The notes under the pieces: generated by a model
The model's input: the letters and a program-made list of their open reading frames with translations, nothing else
What the model was told of the DNA's origin: nothing
The model's database searches: none
NCBI RefSeq assembly: GCF_020165495.1
Contig: NZ_JAIUIE010000001.1
Coordinates: forward strand, 930,001 to 994,000
Source: Mesorhizobium sp. BR1-1-16
GTDB lineage: Bacteria; Pseudomonadota; Alphaproteobacteria; Rhizobiales; Kaistiaceae
Direction of reading: 5' to 3'
Length of the DNA stretch: 64,000 bases
Made by a program: the position numbers and the translations under genes
Shown: piece by piece, positions 45,009 through 53,189 of the stretch
How the letters are laid out: each line of letters starts with the position of its first letter
Position numbering within the stretch: position 1 is the first letter of the stretch

Positions 45009-45682
45009 GGTACGTCCTTCCCGTCAAAGCCGATGCAACGGCCGGTATCAGCCAGGGCAAGCTGTTCGATGACGCGAACCATGCCGGCGACGCTGACATC
45101 GACATCCAGGCCGCGATCATTGTGATCGGTCATGTCAGTCTTCACGAAGCCCGGACGCAGCAGCGCGCAGGTGATCGCGTCGACACGCCATTCATCGGCC
45201 AGCGAACGCCACATGGCATTGAGGGCGGTCTTTGAGGCGCGATAGCAATATTGCGTGCCCCAATTGTTGGATGAGATCGAACTCATCAGGCTGGACATGC
45301 CGAGTGCGAGCCGCCGCTCGCCCGCGAGGAGGTTAGGCTTCAGCGCCGCGACCAGCAGCACGGCGCCCAGCGTATTGGTGTCCATCACGCGAACCATCTC
45401 GGCCCATGTCACGGCCTCCATTGGCATGGACTGATCGCCGGAAATTCCGGCGTTGGCGAGCACCGCATCGAGCGGGGTGCTTCCAAGCTTCGCTGCCAGC
45501 GCCGCGATGGAGCGGTCGTCCGTGATGTCGAGGATGAAGGGCTCGGCGCCAAGCTCGGCGAGGGCCGCGCAGCCCGCCTGATCCCTCGCTGTCGCCAGCA
45601 CGCGCCAGCCTTTTTCAAGCAGTTGCCGAACGAATTCGCGACCAATGCCGCGGCTGGCGCCGGCGATGAGAATGGAACTCAA
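45002..45682 (-). CDS. SDR-family oxidoreductase
   Basis: Compact classical SDR of 226 residues. The cofactor motif is AGASRGIG near residue 6, with LANAGIS near 75. The catalytic Ser is in MSSLMSS near 130 and YRASK is near 145. It resembles the CsgA-type/C-factor-like SDR group. The TTG at 45682 follows AAAGG; upstream in-frame codons would overlap the GntR gene. It lies 37 bases after the GntR gene and overlaps the start of the degenerate SDR gene, so the three form one operon under the operator-like sites at 46439-46460. Confidence 0.85.
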   Translation of the reverse strand: MSSILIAGASRGIGREFVRQLLEKGWRVLATARDQAGCAALAELGAEPFILDITDDRSIAALAAKLGSTPLDAVLANAGISGDQSMPMEAVTWAEMVRVMDTNTLGAVLLVAALKPNLLAGERRLALGMSSLMSSISSNNWGTQYCYRASKTALNAMWRSLADEWRVDAITCALLRPGFVKTDMTDHNDRGLDVDVSVAGMVRVIEQLALADTGRCIGFDGKDVPW

Positions 45683-45719
45683 TACGGATTGCCTTTCGCC
45701 GTGTTCCAGGGCCGGCCGG

Positions 45720-46415
45720 TCACGACCGCCGTCTTCCCAGAATGAAATCGATGATCGCATCGCGCACATTGTCGAGATGCTGCCCCATCAATTGGCGCGA
45801 CACTTCAGGATCATTGCCGGTGACGGCGTGCAGCAGGTCCAGATGCTCCGAGGCGCCTGGAAGGAGGCGATGGGGAATGCGCGAGGTGTTGAAGATGTGG
45901 GTTCGTCGCCGCAGATCGCGGATTGCGGAGACGACCATAGGGTTGCCGGTGGCCTCGGCAATGGTTCCATGAACCATCTCGTCGACAGCCCAGTGATGGG
46001 CGGGCGTGATGACCGTCACGCGGCGCAATTCGTCTATGGCGACCTCGATGGCCTTGCACTGTTCGACAGTAATTCGTCCGGTCGCACGAGCGGCTGCCTC
46101 TACTTCGATGATGCGCCTTAAGTCAAGCAAGCTCACATAGCTTTCGACGCTCACATCCGACACGACGAGAACGCGTCCGTGACGCCGCGAGACGAGCGAT
46201 TCAGCTTCCAGGCGGCCAAGCGCTTCACGGATGGGGGTGCGTGAGATCGCCAGCATTTCGGCCAGCCGTCGCTCCTGAAGGACGGCGCCTGCCTGGAGTT
46301 TGCCGGAGAGCATCAATTCAAGGATCTGCGTATAGGCGAACTCGCTGAGGCTGACCTCTGCGCTGCCCGCAGTCGAACGCTCGCGCGCCTCCTGAACGGG
46401 TATGACCAGATCCAT
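45720..46415 (-). CDS. GntR-family regulator, FadR subfamily with FCD domain (copy 1)
   Basis: A 231-residue regulator. The winged helix-turn-helix is near residues 25-90 (LQERRLAEMLAISRTPIREAL). The C-terminal FCD domain has the metal/ligand His-Asp pattern (DEMVHGTIAEATGN, EHLDLLHAV, MGQHLDNVRD). The ATG at 46415 follows GCGAGGGGC; a TTG at 46460 would place the coding sequence over the operator-like site. It is divergent from the nitrilase-family gene at 46602, exactly as the second GntR gene is from its nitrilase at 57635. Autoregulation is likely. Confidence 0.92.
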   Translation of the reverse strand: MDLVIPVQEARERSTAGSAEVSLSEFAYTQILELMLSGKLQAGAVLQERRLAEMLAISRTPIREALGRLEAESLVSRRHGRVLVVSDVSVESYVSLLDLRRIIEVEAAARATGRITVEQCKAIEVAIDELRRVTVITPAHHWAVDEMVHGTIAEATGNPMVVSAIRDLRRRTHIFNTSRIPHRLLPGASEHLDLLHAVTGNDPEVSRQLMGQHLDNVRDAIIDFILGRRRS

Positions 46416-46438
46416 CGCATGCCCCTCGCTTTCTTGCG

Positions 46439-46460
46439 TGGTAGACCATTGATATACCAA
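46439..46460. promoter_or_regulatory. two adjacent GntR-type operator candidates upstream of GntR copy 1
   Basis: TGGTAGACCA (46439-46448) is directly followed by TTGATATACCAA (46449-46460), the latter one base from a perfect TTGGTATACCAA palindrome. They lie 24-45 bases upstream of the GntR start, fitting an autoregulatory site. Confidence 0.65.
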
Positions 46461-46539
46461 CTGTCAATGATCCCGCTCTGGGGCATCTAACCGGAAATCG
46501 TTCGCCCGCATCGGCGTCGCGCTTGACGGCGCGAGTGTG

Positions 46540-46557
46540 CCATTGGTATTCCAATGG
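46540..46557. promoter_or_regulatory. GntR-type operator candidate CCATTGGTATTCCAATGG
   Basis: An 18-base palindrome with exact 7-base arms (CCATTGG and CCAATGG) around TATT. It lies 44 bases before the nitrilase-family gene and would control the rightward catabolic operon. Confidence 0.72.
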
Positions 46558-46601
46558 AACACCTAAAACAAACCCGTGAACGGGCACTGGCGGAGAACAG
46601 A

Positions 46602-47633
46602 ATGGCCATTCAACCTTGGCGGGCGACCTGCATTCAGATGGGGAGCGTCGTCGCGAGCAATGCGACCAGCCGTCGGGAGGCGTGGGCCATCATCGATGGC
46701 AACCTCGCCAACGCGATCGCCATGATCGAAGCCGCCTGTGCTGGTCCGACTCCGCCACGCCTCGTTGTGCTGCCGGAATTCGCATTCCAGGGGCCGCCGC
46801 GCGCGACGCCAGTGCGTGACTGGATCGAACGGGCCTGCGCCACGATCCCGGGTCCGATCACGGATCGTTTAGCCGACGTCGCCCGACGGTTGGACATCTA
46901 CATCGCCGGCAATCATTTCGAAGTCGATCCGCTGTGGCCCGACCGCTATTTCAATTCTTCGTTTCTGCTCGACCCGAAGGGCGAGGTGATCCTGCGCTAC
47001 CGGCGCATCAACACGGCGAGCTGGACGTCGCCGCATGACATCCTCGATCAGTATCGCGCGGCCTATGGCGAGGACGGCATTTTTCCGGTGGCCGATACGG
47101 AACTCGGACGCCTCGCGATCTTCCCTTGTGGCGAGATCAGCGTCCCCGAGCTTTCGCGCGTGCTGATGCTGCGCGGCGCCGAAGTGCTGCTGCATCCGTC
47201 GAACGAGCCGATCGGGCCCAAGGCCGAGGCGGCCAAGATCTGCCGGGCGGCCGAGAACATGTGCTACCTCATCAGCACCAACGTCGCGGGCGGCATCGGC
47301 TTCTCGCTCTCCGGTGACGAAAAAGGTGGTCACTCACAGATCATCGATTTCAACGGCAACTATCTGGCCTTCGATGGCGAGGCGGCCGAGAGCGTCTCGG
47401 TCACGGCGATGATCGATATCGAAGCGCTTCAGACCGCGCGCCGCGATACTGGCATGGGCAACGGACTGCTCCGCCAGCGTCTCGAAATATACAAGTCGCA
47501 TTATGCGTCGGCCGAACTCTATCCCGCCAACGCGCTGGCCGAAGCGCCGATCGAGACGGTCGCAGACCTCGTGCCGGTGCATGAACGCGCGATCGCCAAT
47601 GCCGTAGCCGCCGGCGTCCTGCGCGCCGACTGA
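46602..47633 (+). CDS. nitrilase/carbon-nitrogen hydrolase superfamily protein (copy 1)
   Basis: A 343-residue member of the nitrilase superfamily, whose members hydrolyse amides, carbamoyl groups or nitriles. Glu 59 (LPEFAFQG) and the nucleophile Cys 176 (IFPCGEISVPE) are in place. The catalytic Lys, normally in a YRKxH segment, is replaced by Arg 135 (LRYRRINT). The paralogue at 56595 has the same three residues at the same positions. GGAGAAC precedes the ATG. It is divergent from GntR copy 1 and begins the operon containing the amidohydrolase (36 bases on). Activity on an amide released in the pathway is inferred. Confidence 0.88.
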   Translation: MAIQPWRATCIQMGSVVASNATSRREAWAIIDGNLANAIAMIEAACAGPTPPRLVVLPEFAFQGPPRATPVRDWIERACATIPGPITDRLADVARRLDIYIAGNHFEVDPLWPDRYFNSSFLLDPKGEVILRYRRINTASWTSPHDILDQYRAAYGEDGIFPVADTELGRLAIFPCGEISVPELSRVLMLRGAEVLLHPSNEPIGPKAEAAKICRAAENMCYLISTNVAGGIGFSLSGDEKGGHSQIIDFNGNYLAFDGEAAESVSVTAMIDIEALQTARRDTGMGNGLLRQRLEIYKSHYASAELYPANALAEAPIETVADLVPVHERAIANAVAAGVLRAD

Positions 47634-47669
47634 CATTTTCTCGATGTCGGCCGGATGGGAGCCCGCCAC

Positions 47670-49244
47670 ATGATCAAGGACAAGGGCGCGAGCGTCCATC
47701 TTGCCGGGACATCGATCGTCCGCGGTCGGCATATCCTGACGCGGACAATCGACGACGACACAGTCGAGACGTTGAATGATGCCGCGATACTCCAGGTGGC
47801 CGGCCGGATCGCGGCCATCGGGTCGTTCGCCGACATCTCCGCAGCGCATTCCGGCGTCGAAATCATCGGCAATGCCGACAGCCTCGTCATTCCGGGGCTC
47901 GTCGACAGTCATCACCATGTCGGGATGACGCCTGTGCAACTCGGCAGTCCCGATCTGCCGCTCGAACTCTGGCTCACGCACCAGATCCGGCATCGCGGCC
48001 CCGATCCCTATCTCGACACGCTCTATTCGGCCTTTGAACTGATCGCCTCCGGCGTGACCGCGGTGCAGCATCTCGGCCGCATGATGCCGGCGCCCGTCGC
48101 GGGCTGGCCGGATCCTGCGAGCGCCGTGATCTCGGCCTATCGCGATATCGGCATGCGCGTCAGCTACGCCTGCTGCAATCGGGACCAGCATCGCCTGGTC
48201 TATGCAGACGACGATGTCTTCATCGCTTCGCTACCCACCGATCTCCGCGAGGACGCATCCGCATTTCTGAAGCGCACGCATTTTCGGCTTGAGGACTTCG
48301 AGACTGATTATCTTCAGCCGATGATCGAGCGTTTCGGTGCGCGGGACGATCCCTTGGTCCGTCTCTGGCTGGCGCCGATCAATCTCGAGCGCGCTTCCGA
48401 TCGCCTGCTGACCCTGACGTCCGAATGGGCGCGGAAATACGGGATCGGCATCCATCTGCATCTTTCCGAAACGCCGTATCAGAAAGAGTTCTCGCGCCGC
48501 CGGTTCGGGAAGTCCTCCGTAGCGCATCTGGCCGATATCGGCTTTCTCGGCCCACATCTGACACTCGGGCATGGCACATGGATCGACGAGAACGACCTCG
48601 ACCTGATCCACGGCCATGGCGTCTGCATCTGCCACAATGCCAGTTCCAACCTGCGACTGCGCAGTGGCATCGCGCCGGTCAAGGAGTTCCTGAAGCGTGG
48701 CATCCCGGTCGCGCTGGGCATAGACGAGGCGGGGCTGAACGATGATCGCGACATGCTGCAGGAAATGCGGCTGGTCAAGCACCTGCATTGCGTTCCAGGC
48801 CTCTATGAAACACCGCTGACGCCGGCCCAGATTTTCCAGATGGCGACCGAGAACGGCGCCAACGCCACGGGCTTCGGGGCCGAGATCGGATCGATCGAAA
48901 TTGGCAAGCGCGCCGATCTGGTCGTTCTCGACTATGCCCGGATGACGCGCCCCTTCACGTCCGATTCGGTGAGCCCGGTCATGGCGCTGATCCACCGCGC
49001 AAAGACCGAGCACGTCACTGCCACGATGATCGAGGGCCGCGTCGTCTATCGCGATGGCCGCTTCACGTTTATCGACCGGGAGGCTGTCTTCGCGGCGCTA
49101 GCGGCGGATCTTGATCGCCCCGATCGCCCGGACGAGCTGGCGCGTGCCAGCTTCTCGCGGCGGATCTTGCCCTATATCGAAGACTTCTACCGCGATTGGA
49201 CCTTGCCCGAACCGAGGCCGTGGTACCGGCTCAATGGGCGCTGA
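47670..49244 (+). CDS. amidohydrolase-superfamily deaminase (ATZ/TRZ/8-oxoguanine deaminase type)
   Basis: Metal-dependent hydrolase of 524 residues, longer than the usual 440-480. The first metal motif is HxH at residues 81-83 (GLVDSHHHVG). Later ligands are in GIHLHLSE and HGTWID, and the acid is in LGIDEAGLND. The C-terminal beta-sandwich has IGKRADLVVLDY. This group deaminates or dechlorinates N-heterocycles (guanine, 8-oxoguanine, s-triazines). The ATG at 47670 has GGGAG 9 bases upstream; an ATG at 47655 is also possible. It is placed between the nitrilase-family and importer genes, consistent with heterocycle degradation. Confidence 0.88.
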   Translation: MIKDKGASVHLAGTSIVRGRHILTRTIDDDTVETLNDAAILQVAGRIAAIGSFADISAAHSGVEIIGNADSLVIPGLVDSHHHVGMTPVQLGSPDLPLELWLTHQIRHRGPDPYLDTLYSAFELIASGVTAVQHLGRMMPAPVAGWPDPASAVISAYRDIGMRVSYACCNRDQHRLVYADDDVFIASLPTDLREDASAFLKRTHFRLEDFETDYLQPMIERFGARDDPLVRLWLAPINLERASDRLLTLTSEWARKYGIGIHLHLSETPYQKEFSRRRFGKSSVAHLADIGFLGPHLTLGHGTWIDENDLDLIHGHGVCICHNASSNLRLRSGIAPVKEFLKRGIPVALGIDEAGLNDDRDMLQEMRLVKHLHCVPGLYETPLTPAQIFQMATENGANATGFGAEIGSIEIGKRADLVVLDYARMTRPFTSDSVSPVMALIHRAKTEHVTATMIEGRVVYRDGRFTFIDREAVFAALAADLDRPDRPDELARASFSRRILPYIEDFYRDWTLPEPRPWYRLNGR

Positions 49245-49546
49245 CGCGACGCGTGACCTGCTGCGTTTGGTAGTTCGCCCCTGATCCGAACGCACCGCGA
49301 CGGTGGCCACCGCTCAATATGAAGGCGGACCAGCTCGTAATCCGGGCCCATTGCCGTGGCCGAAAATCAAAATGTATCAATCACTTGCCGGCATGTATTC
49401 AGGTCTTGGCATCTGCCAACGATCCGAGCGTTATGATCAAAAAATAGTCACATAATGTTCTTGCTCAATATAGCGACAAAGCAGATTGACTCAAGATATT
49501 CCCGTGGCATACCATCTGAATGCCAACACTGAGCGGTAGGACGGGA
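49245..49546. other. 302-base leader of the importer operon
   Basis: An unusually AT-rich stretch (about 49360-49515) in a GC-rich locus. TTGACT at 49486-49491 is a possible -35 element, and the GntR-type site at 49505 would overlap the -10 region. No small gene is supported. Confidence 0.5.
49505..49514. promoter_or_regulatory. GntR-type operator candidate TGGCATACCA before importer genes
   Basis: One base from TGGTATACCA. It lies 33 bases upstream of the binding-protein start and 13 bases downstream of a possible TTGACT -35 element, where bound repressor would block RNA polymerase. Confidence 0.6.
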
Positions 49547-50551
49547 ATGCAGATGATGAACAAATTCATGCGGGCGGCCGCGCCGTTCGCGGCGCTGGCG
49601 ATGATGGGCGCTGTGACCCTGTCGCCGGCCATGGCGCAGGATCTCAAGAAGGTCCACCTGCGCCTGGCCTATATCACCGGTGGCGTCGATGCCCCGACAT
49701 TCGTGGCGGCTGCCAAGGGCTATTTCAAAGAGCAGGGGCTGGACGTCGAGATCGTCGACGGCAATGGCAGCACCGGGACGATCCAGGCGGTCGGCAGCGG
49801 CGACTTCGATATCGGCATCGCCGGTCTCGGCGCGACGGCGCAGGCCCAGCAGGCCTCGGGCGCCAATGACATCATCGCCGTGGCCGGTCTTCTGCAGAAG
49901 GACCCGTCATCGATCGTCTCCCTGAAAGGTTCGGGCATCGTCAAGCCGAAGGACATCGAGGGCAAGCGTTTCGGTACTGACGCCGGTAACCTCCAGGACG
50001 GCATGATCACGGCTTTCGCGGAAGCGAACGGCATCGACATGTCGAAGGTCGAGACGATCATCATCAATAGCGGCGAGCAGGTCGCGCTGCTCAAGGGCGA
50101 TATCGATTTCGTCAACGTCTGGGCGAACCCCGATGGTGACAAGATCGCCAAGGTCAAGCCGATCGAAAAGCCGATCCTCTTCGCTGACTACGGCGTCAAC
50201 ATCCTCGGAAGCAGCGTGATCGTCCGCAAGGATTACCTCGCCAAGAATCCCGAAATCGTCCGCGGCTTCCTCGCCGGGCTGGCCAAGGGCAAAGCCGATG
50301 TCGACAAGGATCCCGAAGGTGCCGCGGACATCATCATGGCCGCGCGTCCTGACTCCGATCGCGACATCATCCTCGGCGAAATCAAGGTGATGCCGAATTA
50401 CCGCCAGACCGCAGCCAGCAAGGGCAAGCCCTTCGGCTGGATCGCCCCCGAGGACATCAAGCAGACCATCAGCCTGCTGGAAAAATACAGTGGCATGAAG
50501 CCGGGCCTCACGCCCGAGCTGATCTATGACGGCAGCTACCTTCCTCAGTAA
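49547..50551 (+). CDS. ABC importer substrate-binding protein (NMT1/SsuA/TauA type)
   Basis: Periplasmic binding protein of 334 residues in the NMT1/NrtA/SsuA family, which bind thiamine precursors, sulfonates, nitrate, pyrimidines and similar compounds. A Sec signal peptide (hydrophobic core to about residue 28, cleavage after AMA) precedes LKKVHLRLAYITGGVDAP. The AAKGYFKEQGLDVEIVDGNGST segment, read as two short parts, is typical. The ATG at 49547 follows AGGACGGGA; another ATG lies two codons on. The ATPase and permease genes follow after an intervening SDR gene and hairpin. The ligand is probably the pathway's N-heterocycle. Confidence 0.92.
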   Translation: MQMMNKFMRAAAPFAALAMMGAVTLSPAMAQDLKKVHLRLAYITGGVDAPTFVAAAKGYFKEQGLDVEIVDGNGSTGTIQAVGSGDFDIGIAGLGATAQAQQASGANDIIAVAGLLQKDPSSIVSLKGSGIVKPKDIEGKRFGTDAGNLQDGMITAFAEANGIDMSKVETIIINSGEQVALLKGDIDFVNVWANPDGDKIAKVKPIEKPILFADYGVNILGSSVIVRKDYLAKNPEIVRGFLAGLAKGKADVDKDPEGAADIIMAARPDSDRDIILGEIKVMPNYRQTAASKGKPFGWIAPEDIKQTISLLEKYSGMKPGLTPELIYDGSYLPQ

Positions 50552-50558
50552 TGGCTGA

Positions 50559-50604
50559 AATTTGGGCACCGCCGGCTCCTCTGGTGGTGCCCAAATTGCT
50601 TTTC
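50559..50604 (+). terminator. strong hairpin with T-tract between importer and SDR genes
   Basis: AATTTGGGCACC (50559-50570) and GGTGCCCAAATT (50586-50597) form an exact 12-bp stem around 15 bases, followed by GCTTTTC. It begins 7 bases after the binding-protein stop. It may terminate part of the transcripts so that the binding protein is made in excess over the membrane subunits, a common arrangement in importer operons. Confidence 0.75.
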
Positions 50605-50640
50605 TATCGCCCTTGCGGCGACGATCAGGAATTCGACGAC

Positions 50641-51429
50641 ATGGATTTGGGATTGAGGACCAGGCACGCGATCGTGCTCGGGGCCAGCCAGGGCCTCGGC
50701 CTCGGCGTAGCCCGCTCCCTGCTTGGGGAGGGTGCCAGTGTAACGCTTGTTGCCCGATCCATGGAGCGGCTGGCGACCGCGCGAGCCAGCCTTGCCGAGG
50801 ATGAGCAGGCGCGCTGCGACCTCGTCGCGGCTGACCTTGGCGAGCCCGATGCGGTTGAGGACATCCTTCGGGCAGCGCAGCGCGAAGGCCGCGTGGTCGA
50901 TATCCTGGTCAATAATTCCGGCGGCCCGCCGACCGGATTGCCGAGCGGCGTTTCGATCGACGAAATGCGCGGACAGTTTGACAAGATGGTTCAGCCGATC
51001 ATGACGCTGACCCTCGCGCTCCTGCCGGGCATGCGCGCGCGCAGATGGGGGCGCATCATCACGATCACGTCCAGTGGCGTGATCCAGCCCATCCCGCACC
51101 TGCCCATCTCGAATGCACTGCGCTCCTCGCTCGTCGCCTTCATGAAGACCCTGGCCGGTGAGGTTGCGGCCGACGGCGTCACCGTCAACGTCATGGCGCC
51201 CGGCCGCATCGGCACCGCCCGAACCCAATCGATCGACAGCGCCCAGGCGAAGCGGACCGGACGCAGCGAAGATGAGATCGCCAGGGAATCCGCGTCATCC
51301 ATTCCGGCCGGCCGCTACGGCACGATCGAGGAATTCGGCGCCGTCGCCGCGTTCCTCGCCAGCGTGCCTGCGAGCTACGTGACCGGAAGTGTCATCCGCG
51401 TCGATGGCGGCGCCATCCGCTCGATCTAG
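50641..51429 (+). CDS. SDR-family protein with atypical catalytic motif
   Basis: A 262-residue SDR of the FabG-like group. The cofactor motif GASQGLG is near residue 14 and VNNSGG near 90. The Ser strand ITITSSG is at 140-146. The Tyr-x3-Lys pair is replaced by Ser 157 to Arg 161 (LPISNALRSSL). This SNxxR pattern defines a known divergent SDR group whose chemistry is not settled. The ATG at 50641 follows CAGGAA. It sits between the binding-protein gene and the ATPase gene, so it is part of the importer operon. Confidence 0.85.
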   Translation: MDLGLRTRHAIVLGASQGLGLGVARSLLGEGASVTLVARSMERLATARASLAEDEQARCDLVAADLGEPDAVEDILRAAQREGRVVDILVNNSGGPPTGLPSGVSIDEMRGQFDKMVQPIMTLTLALLPGMRARRWGRIITITSSGVIQPIPHLPISNALRSSLVAFMKTLAGEVAADGVTVNVMAPGRIGTARTQSIDSAQAKRTGRSEDEIARESASSIPAGRYGTIEEFGAVAAFLASVPASYVTGSVIRVDGGAIRSI

Positions 51430-51503
51430 GCCGCATCACGGACGGAAGAGATCAGGCCCTCGGGGCAACAGAGGAGACCGGCCGAAAAGGTCGTCCGCAC
51501 CAC

Positions 51504-52322
51504 ATGAACGTCATGCCAGCACCACGCACCATGATCAGTGCCGCCGAGTCCTACATCTCCATTTCGGGCGTCTCCAAGACGTTCAATGGCCGCCAGGGCG
51601 AAGTCCATGCGCTGAAGGACATCAACCTCAATATCAAGCCGGGCGAATTTGTCTCCGTGCTGGGCCCGAGTGGCTGCGGCAAGAGCACGCTCATGATGCT
51701 CGTCTCCGGCTTGCTGTCCGTCAGCGCCGGCCGCATCACGGTCGGCAAGAAGCATATCGACAGTCCGAACGCCGATGCGGGGATCGTGTTTCAACAGGAT
51801 GTCCTGCTTGAATGGCGCAGCGCGCTTCAAAACGTAATGATCCAGGCCGAGATCAGGAAGGGCGATCTGAAGCAGGCGAAAGAACGCGCGCTGCAACTGC
51901 TCAAGATGGTCTCGCTGAACGGGTTCGAGAACTCCTATCCGAAGGAGCTCTCGGGCGGCATGCGCCAGCGCGTCTCGATATGCCGCGCCTTGCTGCATCG
52001 TCCGCCCCTGATGCTGATGGACGAGCCCTTCGGCGCGCTGGACGCGATGACGCGCGACCAGTTGCAGATCGATCTGCTGCGCCTCTGCGCCGACAACGAC
52101 ATGACCGTTCTTTTCATCACGCACTCGATCTCGGAGGCGATCTTCCTCAGTGACCGCGTGGTGGTGATGTCGCCCCGTCCCGGTCGCATCGAAAGCATCA
52201 TCGATATCGACCTGCCGCGCCCGCGCCGTCTCGCCATGCGCGAGGACACGAGGTTCATCGAATACACACGCGAGCTCACCCAGATCTTCAAGGGTCTCGG
52301 CGTCTTCAGGGAGGAGTATTGA
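51504..52322 (+). CDS. ABC importer ATPase (NitT/TauT family)
   Basis: ATP-binding subunit of 272 residues. Walker A is GPSGCGKST near residue 57, the signature LSGGMRQRVSICRA near 150, Walker B LMLMDEPFGALD near 170, and the switch His is in FITHSISEA near 210. The SsuB/TauB-type length lacks a C-terminal regulatory domain. Several in-frame ATG codons (51504, 51513, 51531) are possible starts. The permease gene begins 3 bases after the stop, and both belong with the binding protein at 49547. Confidence 0.94.
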   Translation: MNVMPAPRTMISAAESYISISGVSKTFNGRQGEVHALKDINLNIKPGEFVSVLGPSGCGKSTLMMLVSGLLSVSAGRITVGKKHIDSPNADAGIVFQQDVLLEWRSALQNVMIQAEIRKGDLKQAKERALQLLKMVSLNGFENSYPKELSGGMRQRVSICRALLHRPPLMLMDEPFGALDAMTRDQLQIDLLRLCADNDMTVLFITHSISEAIFLSDRVVVMSPRPGRIESIIDIDLPRPRRLAMREDTRFIEYTRELTQIFKGLGVFREEY

Positions 52323-52325
52323 GCC

Positions 52326-53144
52326 ATGTCGATCGCCGCCGAAACGCCAGTTGTGCCTAAGGTCAACGTGCTCAATCGCCTGCTCGCCATGGTGCCGCCG
52401 GCGTTGTGGTCCGTGATCGTCTTGATCATCGTATGGGAGCTGTCGGTCAAGATCGGCGAGATTCCCAACTATATCCTTCCAGCACCCTCCGCCATTCTGG
52501 CGGAATTCGGCGCCTATTGGCATCGGCTGTTGCCCAACGCGATGGTGACGGGTGGAGAGGTCGTGTTCGGCTTCCTCTGCGCGGTCCTGATCGGCGTGCC
52601 GCTTTCGGTCTTCATCGCCTATTCGCGCTTCATGGAGCGATCCGTCTATCCGCTGATCGTGGCCTCGCAGACCGTGCCGAAAGTGGCGATTGCGCCTCTG
52701 TTGCTCACCTGGTTCGGCTACGGTCTCGCGCCGAAGATCGTGATCGTCGTGCTGCTCTCGTTTTTTCCGATCGTCATCAATTCCGTGATGGGGCTGAAGT
52801 CCGCACCGCGCGAAATGGTCTATCTCGCGCGCTCCATGGGCGCCTCGGGCTGGCAGCAGTTCTGGAAGTTCCGCCTGCCGCAGGCACTCCCGAGCATGTT
52901 TGCCGGCTTCAAGCTCGCGACCGTGTTGTCGGTGATCGGCGCAATCGTCGCCGAGTTCATCGGCGCCGATAAAGGCCTCGGCTATCTGATCCTGGTCGCG
53001 GGCTCGAGCTTCAACATCACGCGCCAGTTCGCCGCCATCATCCTCATCACCATCATCGGCGTCGTCTTCTTCATGGTGATCGAGCGCCTCGAGCGCGTCG
53101 TCATTCCGTGGCGCCACCGCGGCCTGTCCGAAACGGACGCCTGA
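52326..53144 (+). CDS. ABC importer permease (NitT/TauT family)
   Basis: Permease of 272 residues with six predicted helices and the SsuC/TauC-type plan: an N-terminal helix near 28-45, and the EAA-like loop ARSMGASGWQQFWKFRLP near 175-192. The AEFIGADKGLGYLILVAG segment near 210 is characteristic. GGGAGGAG precedes the ATG. It completes the importer with the ATPase (3-base gap) and the binding protein. Confidence 0.94.
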   Translation: MSIAAETPVVPKVNVLNRLLAMVPPALWSVIVLIIVWELSVKIGEIPNYILPAPSAILAEFGAYWHRLLPNAMVTGGEVVFGFLCAVLIGVPLSVFIAYSRFMERSVYPLIVASQTVPKVAIAPLLLTWFGYGLAPKIVIVVLLSFFPIVINSVMGLKSAPREMVYLARSMGASGWQQFWKFRLPQALPSMFAGFKLATVLSVIGAIVAEFIGADKGLGYLILVAGSSFNITRQFAAIILITIIGVVFFMVIERLERVVIPWRHRGLSETDA

Positions 53145-53189
53145 TCAGGGCATCGCTTCGTCCGCATATCGAAATTCTGGGAGAACACA

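Noticed and set aside
46439-46460. TTG at 46460 as the start of GntR copy 1
   Set aside because: It would put the coding sequence through the two operator-like sites and lacks a ribosome site; the ATG at 46415 with GAGGGG upstream is better.
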